Source of the DNA: JBPCOB01 sp051000715
Lineage (GTDB): Bacteria; Actinomycetota; Actinomycetes; JALYNC01
NCBI GenBank assembly: GCA_051000715.1
Contig: JBPCOB010000064.1
Location: forward strand, 1-24,174
Direction: 5' to 3'
DNA: 24,174 nt
The notes under the pieces are model-generated. The model was given only the letters and a program-made list of their open reading frames with translations, did not search any database and had not been told where the DNA came from. Below, piece after piece: positions 1 through 7,469 of the stretch (the stretch's first letter is position 1; the number at the start of each line of letters is the position of its first letter). A program made the translations under genes and the position numbers.

Positions 1-2
1 GG

Positions 3-188
3 AGCCCTGGTGGCATGTCGACCGCCTTCTTCGACGACCGCAGCGAGCGGTACAAGCCGCCGCCGGACGCCAAGCTCAACCTGCCGGCGGACGTCGCTGC
101 GGCGGTGCTATTCGCGCTGCAGCAGCCCCCTGGCTGCGAGGTCAAGGAGCTGGTGGTCACCGCGGCCACGGAAGGCAGCTGGCCGTAG
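3..188 (+). CDS. Short-chain dehydrogenase/reductase, C-terminal fragment (5' end outside window)
   Basis: An open frame enters from the left edge and ends at TAG 186-188, giving 61 codons. The visible text runs SPGGMSTAFFDDRSE, then a segment like PADVAAAVLFALQQP, and ends in TAATEGSWP. This is the usual C-terminus of classical SDR oxidoreductases: the PGG-hydroxy-residue loop after the active site, then the 'PEDVA..V.F.L..P' helix and a final strand with a V-T-x-x-x-E-x-S-W-P ending. The Rossmann dinucleotide-binding site and the Ser-Tyr-Lys catalytic residues lie upstream of the window, so substrate and cofactor preference cannot be judged. A 93-nt spacer separates it from the FMN reductase; co-transcription is possible but not shown. 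Confidence 0.75.
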   Translation, partial: SPGGMSTAFFDDRSERYKPPPDAKLNLPADVAAAVLFALQQPPGCEVKELVVTAATEGSWP

Positions 189-281
189 CCTTCTCCGGCG
201 TAGATGTCCGCCACGAGGCCGGTGAGCTTCGGTTCGCGACGCGGCCAAGGCCTGCCATCCCGACGTGTCAGGAGCATCCCG

Positions 282-865
282 GTGCCCAAGCCTTGGCTGG
301 CGATCCTCATCGGCAGCACCCGTCCCGGCCGGGTCGGGCTTCCGGCGCCCAGTGGTTCGCCCAGCGGGCCCGCGAGCACGCCGGCTTCGAGGTCGAGATC
401 ATCGACCTCGCCGAGATGGACCTGCCACTGCTGGATGAGCCGAACCACCCACGGCTGCACCAGTACACCCATGACCACACCCGGGCCTGGAGCGCCACCG
501 TCGCCCGCGCAGACGCCTACGTCTTCGTGCACCCCGAGTACAACCACGGCCTCAACGCGGCGCTGAAGAACGCGATCGACTACCTGTTCCTCGAGTGGCA
601 GTACAAGGCCGTCGGCTTCGTCAGCTACGGCGGCGTCTCCGGCGGTCTGCGCGCCGTACAGATGATCAAGCAGGTGGTGACCGCCCTGAAGATGGTCCCC
701 GTCCAGGAGGCCGTGACCGTCCCGTTCGTCGCGAAGTTCATCGACGACGAGGGCCGCTTCGAAGCCACTCCGATCCTCGACGCCGCGGCCACCGCGCTGC
801 TCGACGAGCTGGCGAAGGTCACTGCGGCGCTGTCGCCCCTGCGCGAGGAAGCGAGCGGCGGCTGA
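282..865 (+). pseudogene. NADPH-dependent FMN reductase family protein, disrupted by a 1-nt frameshift
   Basis: A GTG at 282 preceded by AGGAG (270-274) begins VPKPWLAILIGSTRPGRVGLP, the N-terminus of the NADPH-dependent FMN reductase (flavodoxin-like) family, including the GSTRPGR phosphate-binding loop. This frame turns to nonsense at about 345. From 347 the next frame carries the remainder without a gap: AQWFAQRAREHAG, LAEMDLPLLDEPNHP, VFVHPEYNHGLNAALKNAIDYL (flavin-contacting PEYN segment) and VGFVSYGGVSGGLRAV, ending at TGA 863-865. Homologues read GLP-V/I-AxWF here, so one base appears missing between 345 and 347. The intact protein would be about 194 aa. Without frame correction, translation from an internal start lacks the FMN phosphate loop. 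It could be a real mutation or a sequencing/assembly error; the rest of the frame shows no further decay, which favours a recent event or an error. Confidence 0.8.
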
Positions 866-868
866 CCG

Positions 869-892
869 GGATCGGTCCGCCGGATCGGTCCG
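869..892. repeat. Two tandem copies of an 11-bp sequence (13-bp period)
   Basis: GGATCGGTCCG occurs at 869-879 and again at 882-892, directly after the FMN reductase stop codon. Each copy is partly self-complementary. It could be a weak terminator or a regulator site facing the MOSC gene, or chance in GC-rich DNA. No promoter could be assigned in the rest of the 866-1090 spacer. Confidence 0.4.
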
Positions 893-1090
893 AGTCCTGG
901 TCGTTACGCGCCGTTGCATCGCGCGTAGACATCCCGAGACGACCCGCCTTGGCCTCTTGTGTGATGCATGCGTTTCGTCCCGCATCATGACCAGGCGACG
1001 ACACTTGGCATGGCAACACCGGTCAATGGACGGCGGATTATGGTCACGAAACAGCGGTCACGCGAAATTGCCGAGCAGGGAGCGTAGGCC

Positions 1091-1957
1091 ATGGTGCGAA
1101 CGGCGAATCAGGCGTCCGGGTCGGTGAAGTCGCTGTGGCGCTACCCCGTGAAGTCGATGGCCGGTGAGGAGCTTGACGCGAGCGAGGTCACCGCACGCGG
1201 GCTTCTCGGCGACCGCGCCTACGCGCTGGTGGACAGCAGCGACGGGAAGGTCGCGAGCGCGAAGAACCCACGGAAATGGCCGCAGCTGTTCGAGTTCGGG
1301 GCGGCCTTCACCGACGAGCCCCGCTCCGGCGCGGCGCTTCCCACGGTGCGGATCACCCTGCCAGATGGCGCCGCGGTCAGCAGCGAGCAGCCCGACGTCG
1401 ACGCGGCACTGTCTCGGGTGCTGGACCGGCAGGTGCACGTGCAGTCCGCAGTGCGGGGTCAGGAGAAGGTCGTCGAGTCCACCTTTCCCAACCCCTGGGC
1501 GGCGAAAGCCGAGGAGTACTGGCCCGACATCGAGGGGCTGGACTTTCGCGACACGGTGACCGACTTCGACCTGCCCGAAGGCACGTTCTTCGACATCGCC
1601 GTGGTGCACGTGCTGACCACGGCGACGCTGCACCGGCTGGGCGAGCTGTATCCGGGGAGCCGGCTGGCGACCCGCCGATTCCGGCCCAACATCGTCATTG
1701 ACACGACCGACGGCCCGGCCGGCTTCGTCGAGAACGACTGGGTGGGGCGGACGCTGCACGTGGGCGAGCAGGTACAGCTTGCGATCAGCGAACCGTGCCC
1801 CCGCTGCGTGGTGATCACGCTGCCGCAGGGCGACCTGCCCAAGGACACCGGAATCCTGCGCACCGCTGCCCAACACAACAAGACCCACCTCGGGGTGTAC
1901 GCCTCGGTTCTCCGCGGCGGTCAGGTTCGTCGCGGTGACCACACAACCGTGCGATAG
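1091..1957 (+). CDS. MOSC domain-containing protein (molybdenum cofactor sulfurase C-terminal-like)
   Basis: 288 aa. The N-terminal part has the MOSC N-terminal beta-barrel signature (LWRYPVKSMAGEEL, then GLLGDRAYALVD, with ASAKNPRKWP following). The C-terminal MOSC domain shows ATRRFRPNIVID, WVGRTLHVG and EPCPRCVVITLPQGDLPKD, with cysteines at residues 236 and 239; the conserved cysteine here is the expected site for sulfur or molybdenum-cofactor chemistry. MOSC proteins bind or sulfurate Mo-cofactor, or form the Moco part of amidoxime-reducing type enzymes. No ferredoxin domain is fused here, unlike YcbX-type proteins, so a partner reductase would be separate. The ATG start is supported by AGGGAG at 1077-1082, 8 nt upstream. 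It stands alone, facing the minus-strand glycosyltransferase. Confidence 0.88.
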   Translation: MVRTANQASGSVKSLWRYPVKSMAGEELDASEVTARGLLGDRAYALVDSSDGKVASAKNPRKWPQLFEFGAAFTDEPRSGAALPTVRITLPDGAAVSSEQPDVDAALSRVLDRQVHVQSAVRGQEKVVESTFPNPWAAKAEEYWPDIEGLDFRDTVTDFDLPEGTFFDIAVVHVLTTATLHRLGELYPGSRLATRRFRPNIVIDTTDGPAGFVENDWVGRTLHVGEQVQLAISEPCPRCVVITLPQGDLPKDTGILRTAAQHNKTHLGVYASVLRGGQVRRGDHTTVR

Positions 1958-2144
1958 CCAGCCAGGGATCAGCGATCGCTACCTCGAGGCGCTCGACAGA
2001 ACGCCCTCGTTGATATCAAGCCCCTCCTCCAGCCACTTGGGGGAGGTGATTCGGGCCGGCGGACCCGTACTCACACACCCGTAGACCGGACGGCCCCGTG
2101 CGACGACGGCTGGTCTCTGCCTGAAAGCCAGTCTTCCGAGTAGC

Positions 2145-2996
2145 TCAGTCGAGTGACCGCAGCCGGCACTCAAGGTCGGGCGAGACCACGTGTCGTTCCC
2201 GTAGCACCCACCCGAGGCCGTGCGCCGCCTGCAGCAGGCCGGCCCGGGTGGCCGGGTCGGCGGCGAGCCGAGGCGTCAGGGTGACGAGCTGGCGAGCGAC
2301 GGCGGCGGCCGGGCGGCGCAGCCACGTGGACCACACGGCGTTGCGTACCTGCGTTCGCCGCCGCCCAACCGGGTCGCGCGCGGGGGACGGATGGTGGTGG
2401 GCGACCACCGCGTCGACGTACGCCAGGCCATAGCCGCGGCTCGCGAGGTCGATCGCCAGCAGCCCCTCCTCGCCGCCGACCCCGAAGCGGGGATGGAACC
2501 CGTCGACCTGCAGGTACGCCGACCGGCGCACGACGGCACCGCAGGCTACGAAGCCGAGCACCGACGGGCCGGGCAGATCCGCGGCCCGCCCCAGCGGGCT
2601 GGCGGCCATCGCCGTGCAGACGGGGTCCAGCCGCTCCTCCGCTCCGACCAGCACGCGGGCACCGAGCACCGCCAGCCGTTCGGACGCGGTGAACAGCTCG
2701 ACGGCAGTGGCCAGGGCACCGGGCGCCCACCACGAGTCGTCGTCCGCGAAGGCGACATATGGCGTGGCCGCGGACCGTACGCCGAGCGTGCGGCCGGCCG
2801 AGCCGAGGTTCCGCCCCGCCTCGATCAACCGGACATCGGGGAAGTTCCGGCGGACCGCTTCCGGCGTACCGTCACCAGAGCCGTTGTCGACCACGGTGAT
2901 CGGCGGCCGCTCGGGCAGCAATGTCAGCCGGCGCAGGGCCGCGAGCAGCGAGTCCCGACGGTCCCTGGTGATCACGACGACCGAGACCGCGGGCAC
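2145..2996 (-). CDS. Family 2 glycosyltransferase
   Basis: 283 aa from a GTG at 2996. The open frame continues further upstream, but homology begins at VPAVSVVVITRDRRDSL, the first strand of a GT-A fold, and the upstream part would run into the divergent carbamoyltransferase gene. Visible GT2 landmarks are VVDNGSGDG (residues 35-43), the metal-binding ADDDSW (DDD at 85-87), and GGEEGLLAIDLASRGY, which fits the acidic acceptor/catalytic region. The C-terminus is Arg/Ala rich without clear membrane spans, so it is probably cytoplasmic or peripheral. It should transfer a sugar from a nucleotide donor to a glycan or lipid-linked acceptor; the sugar is unknown. It is divergent from, and likely co-regulated with, the carbamoyltransferase-glycosyltransferase run starting 54 nt away. 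Confidence 0.85.
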   Translation of the reverse strand: MPAVSVVVITRDRRDSLLAALRRLTLLPERPPITVVDNGSGDGTPEAVRRNFPDVRLIEAGRNLGSAGRTLGVRSAATPYVAFADDDSWWAPGALATAVELFTASERLAVLGARVLVGAEERLDPVCTAMAASPLGRAADLPGPSVLGFVACGAVVRRSAYLQVDGFHPRFGVGGEEGLLAIDLASRGYGLAYVDAVVAHHHPSPARDPVGRRRTQVRNAVWSTWLRRPAAAVARQLVTLTPRLAADPATRAGLLQAAHGLGWVLRERHVVSPDLECRLRSLD

Positions 2997-3016
2997 GGCC
3001 CGCGCCCTGCCCTCGT

Positions 3017-3039
3017 TTGCCGGGCACCACTCCTGGCAA
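3017..3039. promoter_or_regulatory. Inverted repeat in the divergent glycosyltransferase/carbamoyltransferase spacer
   Basis: TTGCCGGG (3017-3024) and CCTGGCAA (3032-3039) form an 8-bp arm pair with one G-T mismatch around a 7-nt centre. It occupies most of the 54-nt spacer between two divergent start codons (GTG 2996 minus, ATG 3051 plus). Its position suits a shared operator. No convincing -10 box was seen, so a role at RNA level (hairpin in the leader) is also possible. Confidence 0.35.
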
Positions 3040-3050
3040 GGCCGACGACC

Positions 3051-4688
3051 ATGAAGGTGCTCGGGGTCAACGCCGTCTTCCACGACCCGGCGGCGGCACT
3101 GGTCGTCGACGGCGAGATCGTGGCGGCGGCGGAGGAGGAGCGCTTCAACCGGCGCAAGCACGGCAAGTGCAACGAGTCGTTTGCCACCTGGGAGGTGCCC
3201 GAGCTCGCTGCCGCCTGGTGCCTGGCGCAGGCCGGGCTCGCGGCCTCGGACCTCGATGCCGTGGCGTACTCCTACGACCCCTCGCTGGCGATGCCGCTCG
3301 GCCCGGACGTCACCGCGGACGGGTGGGAAGGCCTGCGGACCCTGTACGCCGCCCGCGCCCCGCTCTTCCTGCGGACGGCGCTGCCGGGGTTGGATCCCGC
3401 CATCGTGCGGTTCGTTCCGCACCACATCTCCCATGCGGCCTCGGCTGCGCTGGCGGCGCCGTACCCGACCTCCTCGGTGCTTGTGCTCGACGGCCGCGGC
3501 GAGACCCGCTCACACCTTGCCGGGCGCAGCGTCGACGGCGACCTGGACGTGCTGGCCGCCCAGGAGCTGCCGCACTCCCTCGGCCTGCTCTACGAGGAGG
3601 TCACCGAGCACCTGGGGTTCCGGCGGTCCTCGGACGAGTACAAGGTCATGGCGCTGGCGTCGTACGGGACACCGGCCTGGCTGCCCGAGTTCCGCGAGCT
3701 GGTGCGGGCCACCGGCGGCGGCGGCTTCCGGGTCGAGCCGGTCGAGTGGGGGACGTTCGTCAAGCGGGTGACCAATGGCGAGGAGTGGACGCAGGACCAC
3801 GCCGACCTGGCCTCCACCGTCCAGGTACGGCTGGAGGAGGTGCTGCTCGACCTCACCCGCTGGCTGCACGCGCAGACCGGCGACCGGGCGCTGACCCTGG
3901 CCGGCGGCGTCGCGCTCAACTGCGTGGCGAACTCCCGGCTGGCGCGCGAGGGGCCGTTCGAGTCGATCTGGGTTCAGCCTGCTGCCGGCGATGCCGGCAC
4001 CGCGCTGGGCGCGGCCCTGCACGTCGCCCACGCCCTCGGTGACCGGTGTACGCCGATGGGCACCGCGGCGCTCGGGCGGGAGTGGGACGAGGCCGAGCTG
4101 GAGGCTTGGCTGACCACGGCGGCGGTCGCCTACGAGCGGCCGCGTGACGTCGCTGAGTCGGTGGCGGAGACACTGGCGGCCAACGGGATCGTGGCGTGGT
4201 TCCAGGGCCGGTCGGAGTACGGGCCGCGGGCGCTGGGGCACCGCAGCCTGCTGGCGCACCCCGGCTACCCGGCGAACCTCGAGCGGATGAACAACGTCAA
4301 GGGGCGGGAGCAGTTCCGCCCGGTGGCGCCGATGGTGCTGGCCGAGCGGGCGGCGGAGATCTTCGACGGCCCGATCCCGTCGCCGTACATGCTCTTCACC
4401 CACGGCGTACGGCCGGGTTGGGCGGAGCGCATCCCGACCGTGGTGCACGTCGACGGCACGGCCCGGATCCAGACCGTCGACCGGCGGGAGGAGCCGCTGG
4501 TGGCCCGGATGCTCGACGGCTTCGAGCGCCGGACCGGGCTGCCGGTGGTGGTCAACACCAGCCTCAACACCGCCGGGCGGCCGATGGTCGACGACCCGCG
4601 GGACGCGCTGGAGTGCTTCGGATCGGCGCCGGTGGACCTGCTGGCGATCGGGCCGTTCGTCGTACGCCGACCCGTGCCGACCAGCTGA
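3051..4688 (+). CDS. O-carbamoyltransferase, NodU/CmcH/TobZ family
   Basis: 545 aa, about the usual family length (500-600 aa). The N-terminal ASKHA (Kae1-like) domain starts MKVLGVNAVFHDPAAAL with AAAEEERFNRRKHGK, and carries the metal-ligand region HHISHAASA (His 124, 125 and 128) and LTLAGGVALNCVAN. The C-terminal carbamoyltransferase domain shows GRSEYGPRALGHRSLL (about residue 385 on), NVKGREQFRPVAPMVL, VVNTSLNTAGRPMVDDP (about residue 500) and LECFGSAPVDLLAIG. The family uses carbamoyl phosphate and ATP, through carbamoyl-adenylate, to carbamoylate a sugar or antibiotic hydroxyl. The ATG at 3051 begins exactly at the conserved N-terminus with AAGG 9 nt upstream. With four glycosyltransferases around it, the acceptor is most likely a glycan or glycolipid sugar; a small-molecule glycoside is the alternative. 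Confidence 0.92.
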   Translation: MKVLGVNAVFHDPAAALVVDGEIVAAAEEERFNRRKHGKCNESFATWEVPELAAAWCLAQAGLAASDLDAVAYSYDPSLAMPLGPDVTADGWEGLRTLYAARAPLFLRTALPGLDPAIVRFVPHHISHAASAALAAPYPTSSVLVLDGRGETRSHLAGRSVDGDLDVLAAQELPHSLGLLYEEVTEHLGFRRSSDEYKVMALASYGTPAWLPEFRELVRATGGGGFRVEPVEWGTFVKRVTNGEEWTQDHADLASTVQVRLEEVLLDLTRWLHAQTGDRALTLAGGVALNCVANSRLAREGPFESIWVQPAAGDAGTALGAALHVAHALGDRCTPMGTAALGREWDEAELEAWLTTAAVAYERPRDVAESVAETLAANGIVAWFQGRSEYGPRALGHRSLLAHPGYPANLERMNNVKGREQFRPVAPMVLAERAAEIFDGPIPSPYMLFTHGVRPGWAERIPTVVHVDGTARIQTVDRREEPLVARMLDGFERRTGLPVVVNTSLNTAGRPMVDDPRDALECFGSAPVDLLAIGPFVVRRPVPTS

Positions 4689-4693
4689 ATCTC

Positions 4694-5638
4694 GTGGTGC
4701 CCGTCGACGTCGTGATCCCGACGCTCGGTCGGCCGTCGCTCGCGGCCCTGCTGGACGCGCTGCGGGACGTCGCGGGGCGGGTGATCGTCGTGGATGACCG
4801 CCCTGTTGCGCGCGATCCGCTCGCGCTGCCGGGTCGGGTGGAGGTCGTCCGCGGTCGAGCGGCCGGTCCGGCGGCCGCGCGCAACGTCGGCTGGCGAGCC
4901 GCGGCGACGGAGTGGGTCGCCTTCCTCGACGACGACGTCCGGCCGCCGGCCGGCTGGTACGACGCCCTGCTGGCCGACCTGGCTGCCCTGGGGCCGGAGG
5001 TCGGCGGCTCGCAAGGTCGCATCGTCGTACCGCTCCCCTGGAACCGGCGCCCGACCGACTGGGAACGCAACGTCGCTGGGCTGGAGCGTGCCCGCTGGGC
5101 GACGGCGGACCTGGCCTACCGGCGGTCGGTGCTCGAGGAGGTCGGCGGTTTCGACGAGCGCTTCCCGCGGGCCTACCGGGAGGACGCCGACCTGGGCCTG
5201 CGCGTGGTCGGCGCCGGCTACCGGATCGTCCGGAGCGGGCGGTACGTCGAGCACCCGGTCCGGCCGGCCGACTGGCGGGTGAGCCTGCGGCTGCAGCACG
5301 GCAACGCCGACGACCCGCTGATGCGCGCGCTGCATGGACGGGGCTGGCAGCAGCGCGCCGGCGTACCGCCCGGCCGGCGACCCGCCCACCTCGCCACGAC
5401 AACGGCCGGCCTGCTGGGACTTGCCGGGCTGGTCACCCGGCACCGTCGACTCGCCGCAGTCGGTACGCTGGGCTACCTGGCCGGCGCCGGGGAGCTGGGC
5501 TGGCGACGGGTCGCTCCCGGCCCCCGTACGCCGGCGGAGGTCGCCACCATGGCTGCGACCAGCGCGGTGCTGCCGGCCGTGGCGGCCTGGTGGTACGCGG
5601 CGGGCTGGGTGCGGGTGCGGACGCGGTTACGAACGTGA
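4694..5638 (+). CDS. Family 2 glycosyltransferase with C-terminal membrane segments
   Basis: 314 aa from GTG 4694; GTG 4697 is an equal alternative and neither has a clear Shine-Dalgarno. It starts 5 nt after the carbamoyltransferase stop, so translational coupling is likely. GT-A features are VDVVIPTLGRPSL, IVVDDRP, AAARNVGWRAA, the metal site FLDDDVRPP (DDD at residues 79-81), and GGFDERFPRAYREDADLGLRV with the ED pair expected for the catalytic base. After about residue 225 come two hydrophobic stretches (AGLLGLAGLV and following, then TSAVLPAVAAWWYAAGW), suggesting membrane association. The SQGRIVVPLP and LQHGNAD segments belong to the acceptor half. Donor and acceptor sugars cannot be inferred. 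Confidence 0.85.
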   Translation: MVPVDVVIPTLGRPSLAALLDALRDVAGRVIVVDDRPVARDPLALPGRVEVVRGRAAGPAAARNVGWRAAATEWVAFLDDDVRPPAGWYDALLADLAALGPEVGGSQGRIVVPLPWNRRPTDWERNVAGLERARWATADLAYRRSVLEEVGGFDERFPRAYREDADLGLRVVGAGYRIVRSGRYVEHPVRPADWRVSLRLQHGNADDPLMRALHGRGWQQRAGVPPGRRPAHLATTTAGLLGLAGLVTRHRRLAAVGTLGYLAGAGELGWRRVAPGPRTPAEVATMAATSAVLPAVAAWWYAAGWVRVRTRLRT

Positions 5639-6564
5639 ACGTCCTGATCTGGCACGTCCATGGCTCGTGGCTGACGTCGTTCGTGCAGGGGCCGCACACC
5701 TACCTCGTGCCGCGCGTTCCCCACCGTGGCCCGGACGGCGCCGGCCGGCCGGCCCGGACCGGAAGCTTTCACTGGCCGCCGTCGGCGCTGGAGGTCTCGC
5801 CGGGGCAGCTCCGCGACGCGCAGGTGGACGTGGTGATCTTGCAGCGTCCGCAAGACGAGAGGCTCGCCGCTGAGTGGCTCGGACCTCGTGAGGTGCCCAC
5901 GGTCTACCTCGAGCACAACGCCCCGCAGGGCCGGGTCACGGAGATGCGTCATCCGGCGGCCGACCGCCACGACCTCACGGTCGTCCATGTCACCCACTTC
6001 AACGACCTGTTCTGGGACTGCGGGGGGGCGCCTACGAAGGTGATCGAGCACGGCATCGTCGACCCCGGTCACCGCTACACCGGGGAGCTGCCGGCGGCAG
6101 CCGTGGTCGTCAACGAGCCGGTCCGCCGGGGCAGGGTCACCGGCACCGACCTGCTGCCCCGTTTCGCCGCCGCCGCCCGGATCGACCTCTTCGGCATGGC
6201 CAGTGAACCGCTCGGCGGGCTGGACCTGCCGCAGACCGAGCTGTACGACGCCCTGGCCCGTCGTCGCGTCTACCTGCACCCGGTGCGCTGGACCTCGCTC
6301 GGGCTCTCGCTGCTGGAGGCCATGCACCTCGGGATGCCGGTGGTCGCACTGGCCACCACCGAGGTGGTCGAGGCGGTGCCGGCGGAGGCGGGCTACGTCT
6401 CGACCGACGTCGACCTGCTGGTGGACGCCGTACGCCGTCTCGTCGCCGACCCGGAGGAGGCCCGACGAAGGGGCGCGGCCGCGCGCGAGGCCGCGCTCGA
6501 CCGCTACGGCCTGGCCCGCTTCCTGGCGGAGTGGGACGCGCTGCTTGCCGACGTCACCCGGTGA
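5635..6564 (+). CDS. GT-B fold glycosyltransferase (family 1/4-like)
   Basis: 309 aa. GTG 5635 overlaps the previous TGA by 4 nt (GTGA), and the protein begins VNVLIWHVHGSW, a first beta strand typical of GT-B enzymes. Supporting segments are VVILQRPQDERLA, VYLEHNAPQGRV, VTHFNDLFWDCGGAP, KVIEHGIVDP, and near the C-terminus YLHPVRWTSLGLSLLEAMHLGMPVVA, the E-x7-like donor-binding motif of GT4-type transferases, followed by EVVEAVP. Sequence between the two lobes is Pro/Arg/Gly rich. It lies in the coupled carbamoyltransferase-GT2-GT-B-GT9 series, so it should add a sugar to the same product. Family 1/4 assignment is from motifs only. Confidence 0.82.
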   Translation: MNVLIWHVHGSWLTSFVQGPHTYLVPRVPHRGPDGAGRPARTGSFHWPPSALEVSPGQLRDAQVDVVILQRPQDERLAAEWLGPREVPTVYLEHNAPQGRVTEMRHPAADRHDLTVVHVTHFNDLFWDCGGAPTKVIEHGIVDPGHRYTGELPAAAVVVNEPVRRGRVTGTDLLPRFAAAARIDLFGMASEPLGGLDLPQTELYDALARRRVYLHPVRWTSLGLSLLEAMHLGMPVVALATTEVVEAVPAEAGYVSTDVDLLVDAVRRLVADPEEARRRGAAAREAALDRYGLARFLAEWDALLADVTR

Positions 6565-7469
6565 GCGCCCCGCACGTTGTGGCGCTGCGGGCGCTCGGAC
6601 TGGGCGACCTGCTCACCGCGGTGCCCGCTCTGCGGGCGCTGCGGGCGGCGTACCCCTCGACCCGCGTCAAGCTGGCAGGTCCGGCCACCCTGGAGCCGCT
6701 CGCGCTGCTCACCGGTGCCGTGGACGAAGTGGTCGACACCGCACCGCTCACCCCAATGGACCCGGCGTTGGCCGGTGCGGATCTCGCGGTCAACCTGCAC
6801 GGTCGCGGCCCCGAGAGCACCCGGCTGCTTGCCGCCACGAAGCCGCGCCGGCTGATCGCCTACGGGGTCGACGGTCGGGTCTGGCGGCCGGACGAGCACG
6901 AGGTACGCCGGTGGTGCCGACTGCTCACGGAGAGCGGGATCGCCGCCGACCCCGGCGACCTCGACCTGCCGCGACCGCCGGTGACCTCGCCGGCGCCGGG
7001 CGCAGTCGTGCTGCACCCGGGTGCGGCGAGCGAGTCCCGACGGTGGCCGGTGCAGCGCTGGGCGCAGGTGGCCCGCGCGCTGGCGGCCGACGGTCAGCGG
7101 GTGGTGATCAGCGGCGCTCCGGTAGAGGCACCGCTGACCGTCGAGGTGGCCCGCCGGGCGCGGCTCCTGCCGGAGGCGTCACTCGCCGGTCACACCGGCG
7201 TACTCGAGCTCGCCGCCCTGGTCGCCGAGGCCGCGACGGTCGTGTGCGGTGACACCGGCGTCGCCCACCTGGCGACGGCGTACCGGACGCCGTCGGTACT
7301 GCTGTTCGGTCCGACCCCCCCCGCACTGTGGGGCCCGCCGCCGGACCGGCGGCAGCACACCGTGCTCTGGGCAGGCCGGACCGGCGACCCCCACGCCGAC
7401 GCTCCCGACCCCGGACTTCTCGAGATCACCACGGCGCAGGTCCTAGCGGCGGTCACGTGTAGCGGGTGA
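6561..7469 (+). CDS. Family 9 glycosyltransferase (heptosyltransferase-like)
   Basis: 302 aa; GTG 6561 overlaps the previous TGA (GTGA). GT9 signatures: VVALRALGLGDLLTAVPALRALRAAYP at the N-terminus (in place of the LPS heptosyltransferase 'R-x-G-D' strand), DLAVNLHGRGPES, VVLHPGAASESRRWP (donor-site 'PGA...K/R-W' motif), and CGDTGVAHLATAYRTPSVLLFGPTPPALWGPP at about residues 229-260. Characterised GT9 enzymes transfer L,D-heptose from ADP-heptose to Gram-negative LPS. Here the host is a monoderm-type actinomycete, so the acceptor must be something else, and the heptose itself is inference. The 3' end overlaps the converging ABC permease gene by 17 nt. Confidence 0.88.
   Translation: MSAPHVVALRALGLGDLLTAVPALRALRAAYPSTRVKLAGPATLEPLALLTGAVDEVVDTAPLTPMDPALAGADLAVNLHGRGPESTRLLAATKPRRLIAYGVDGRVWRPDEHEVRRWCRLLTESGIAADPGDLDLPRPPVTSPAPGAVVLHPGAASESRRWPVQRWAQVARALAADGQRVVISGAPVEAPLTVEVARRARLLPEASLAGHTGVLELAALVAEAATVVCGDTGVAHLATAYRTPSVLLFGPTPPALWGPPPDRRQHTVLWAGRTGDPHADAPDPGLLEITTAQVLAAVTCSG

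Noticed and set aside
1958..2144. Possible terminators between the converging MOSC and glycosyltransferase genes
   Set aside because: Only short or interrupted stems were found (for example AGACC/GGTCT and ACGG/CCGT), not above what GC-rich DNA gives by chance.
2141..2151. TAGCTCAGTCG, a perfect tRNA box A (D-arm) match
   Set aside because: No acceptor-stem partner, anticodon arm or T-arm (GGTTCRANTCC) follows, and the sequence runs into the glycosyltransferase stop codon. Treated as chance.
2220..3050. A 277-codon upstream extension of the carbamoyltransferase frame
   Set aside because: It lies antisense to the glycosyltransferase and shows no homology; the family N-terminus begins exactly at ATG 3051.
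3510..5402. A 630-codon minus-strand open frame opposite the carbamoyltransferase and GT2 genes
   Set aside because: Arg/Pro-rich shadow without recognisable motifs; the plus-strand genes have full-length family signatures.
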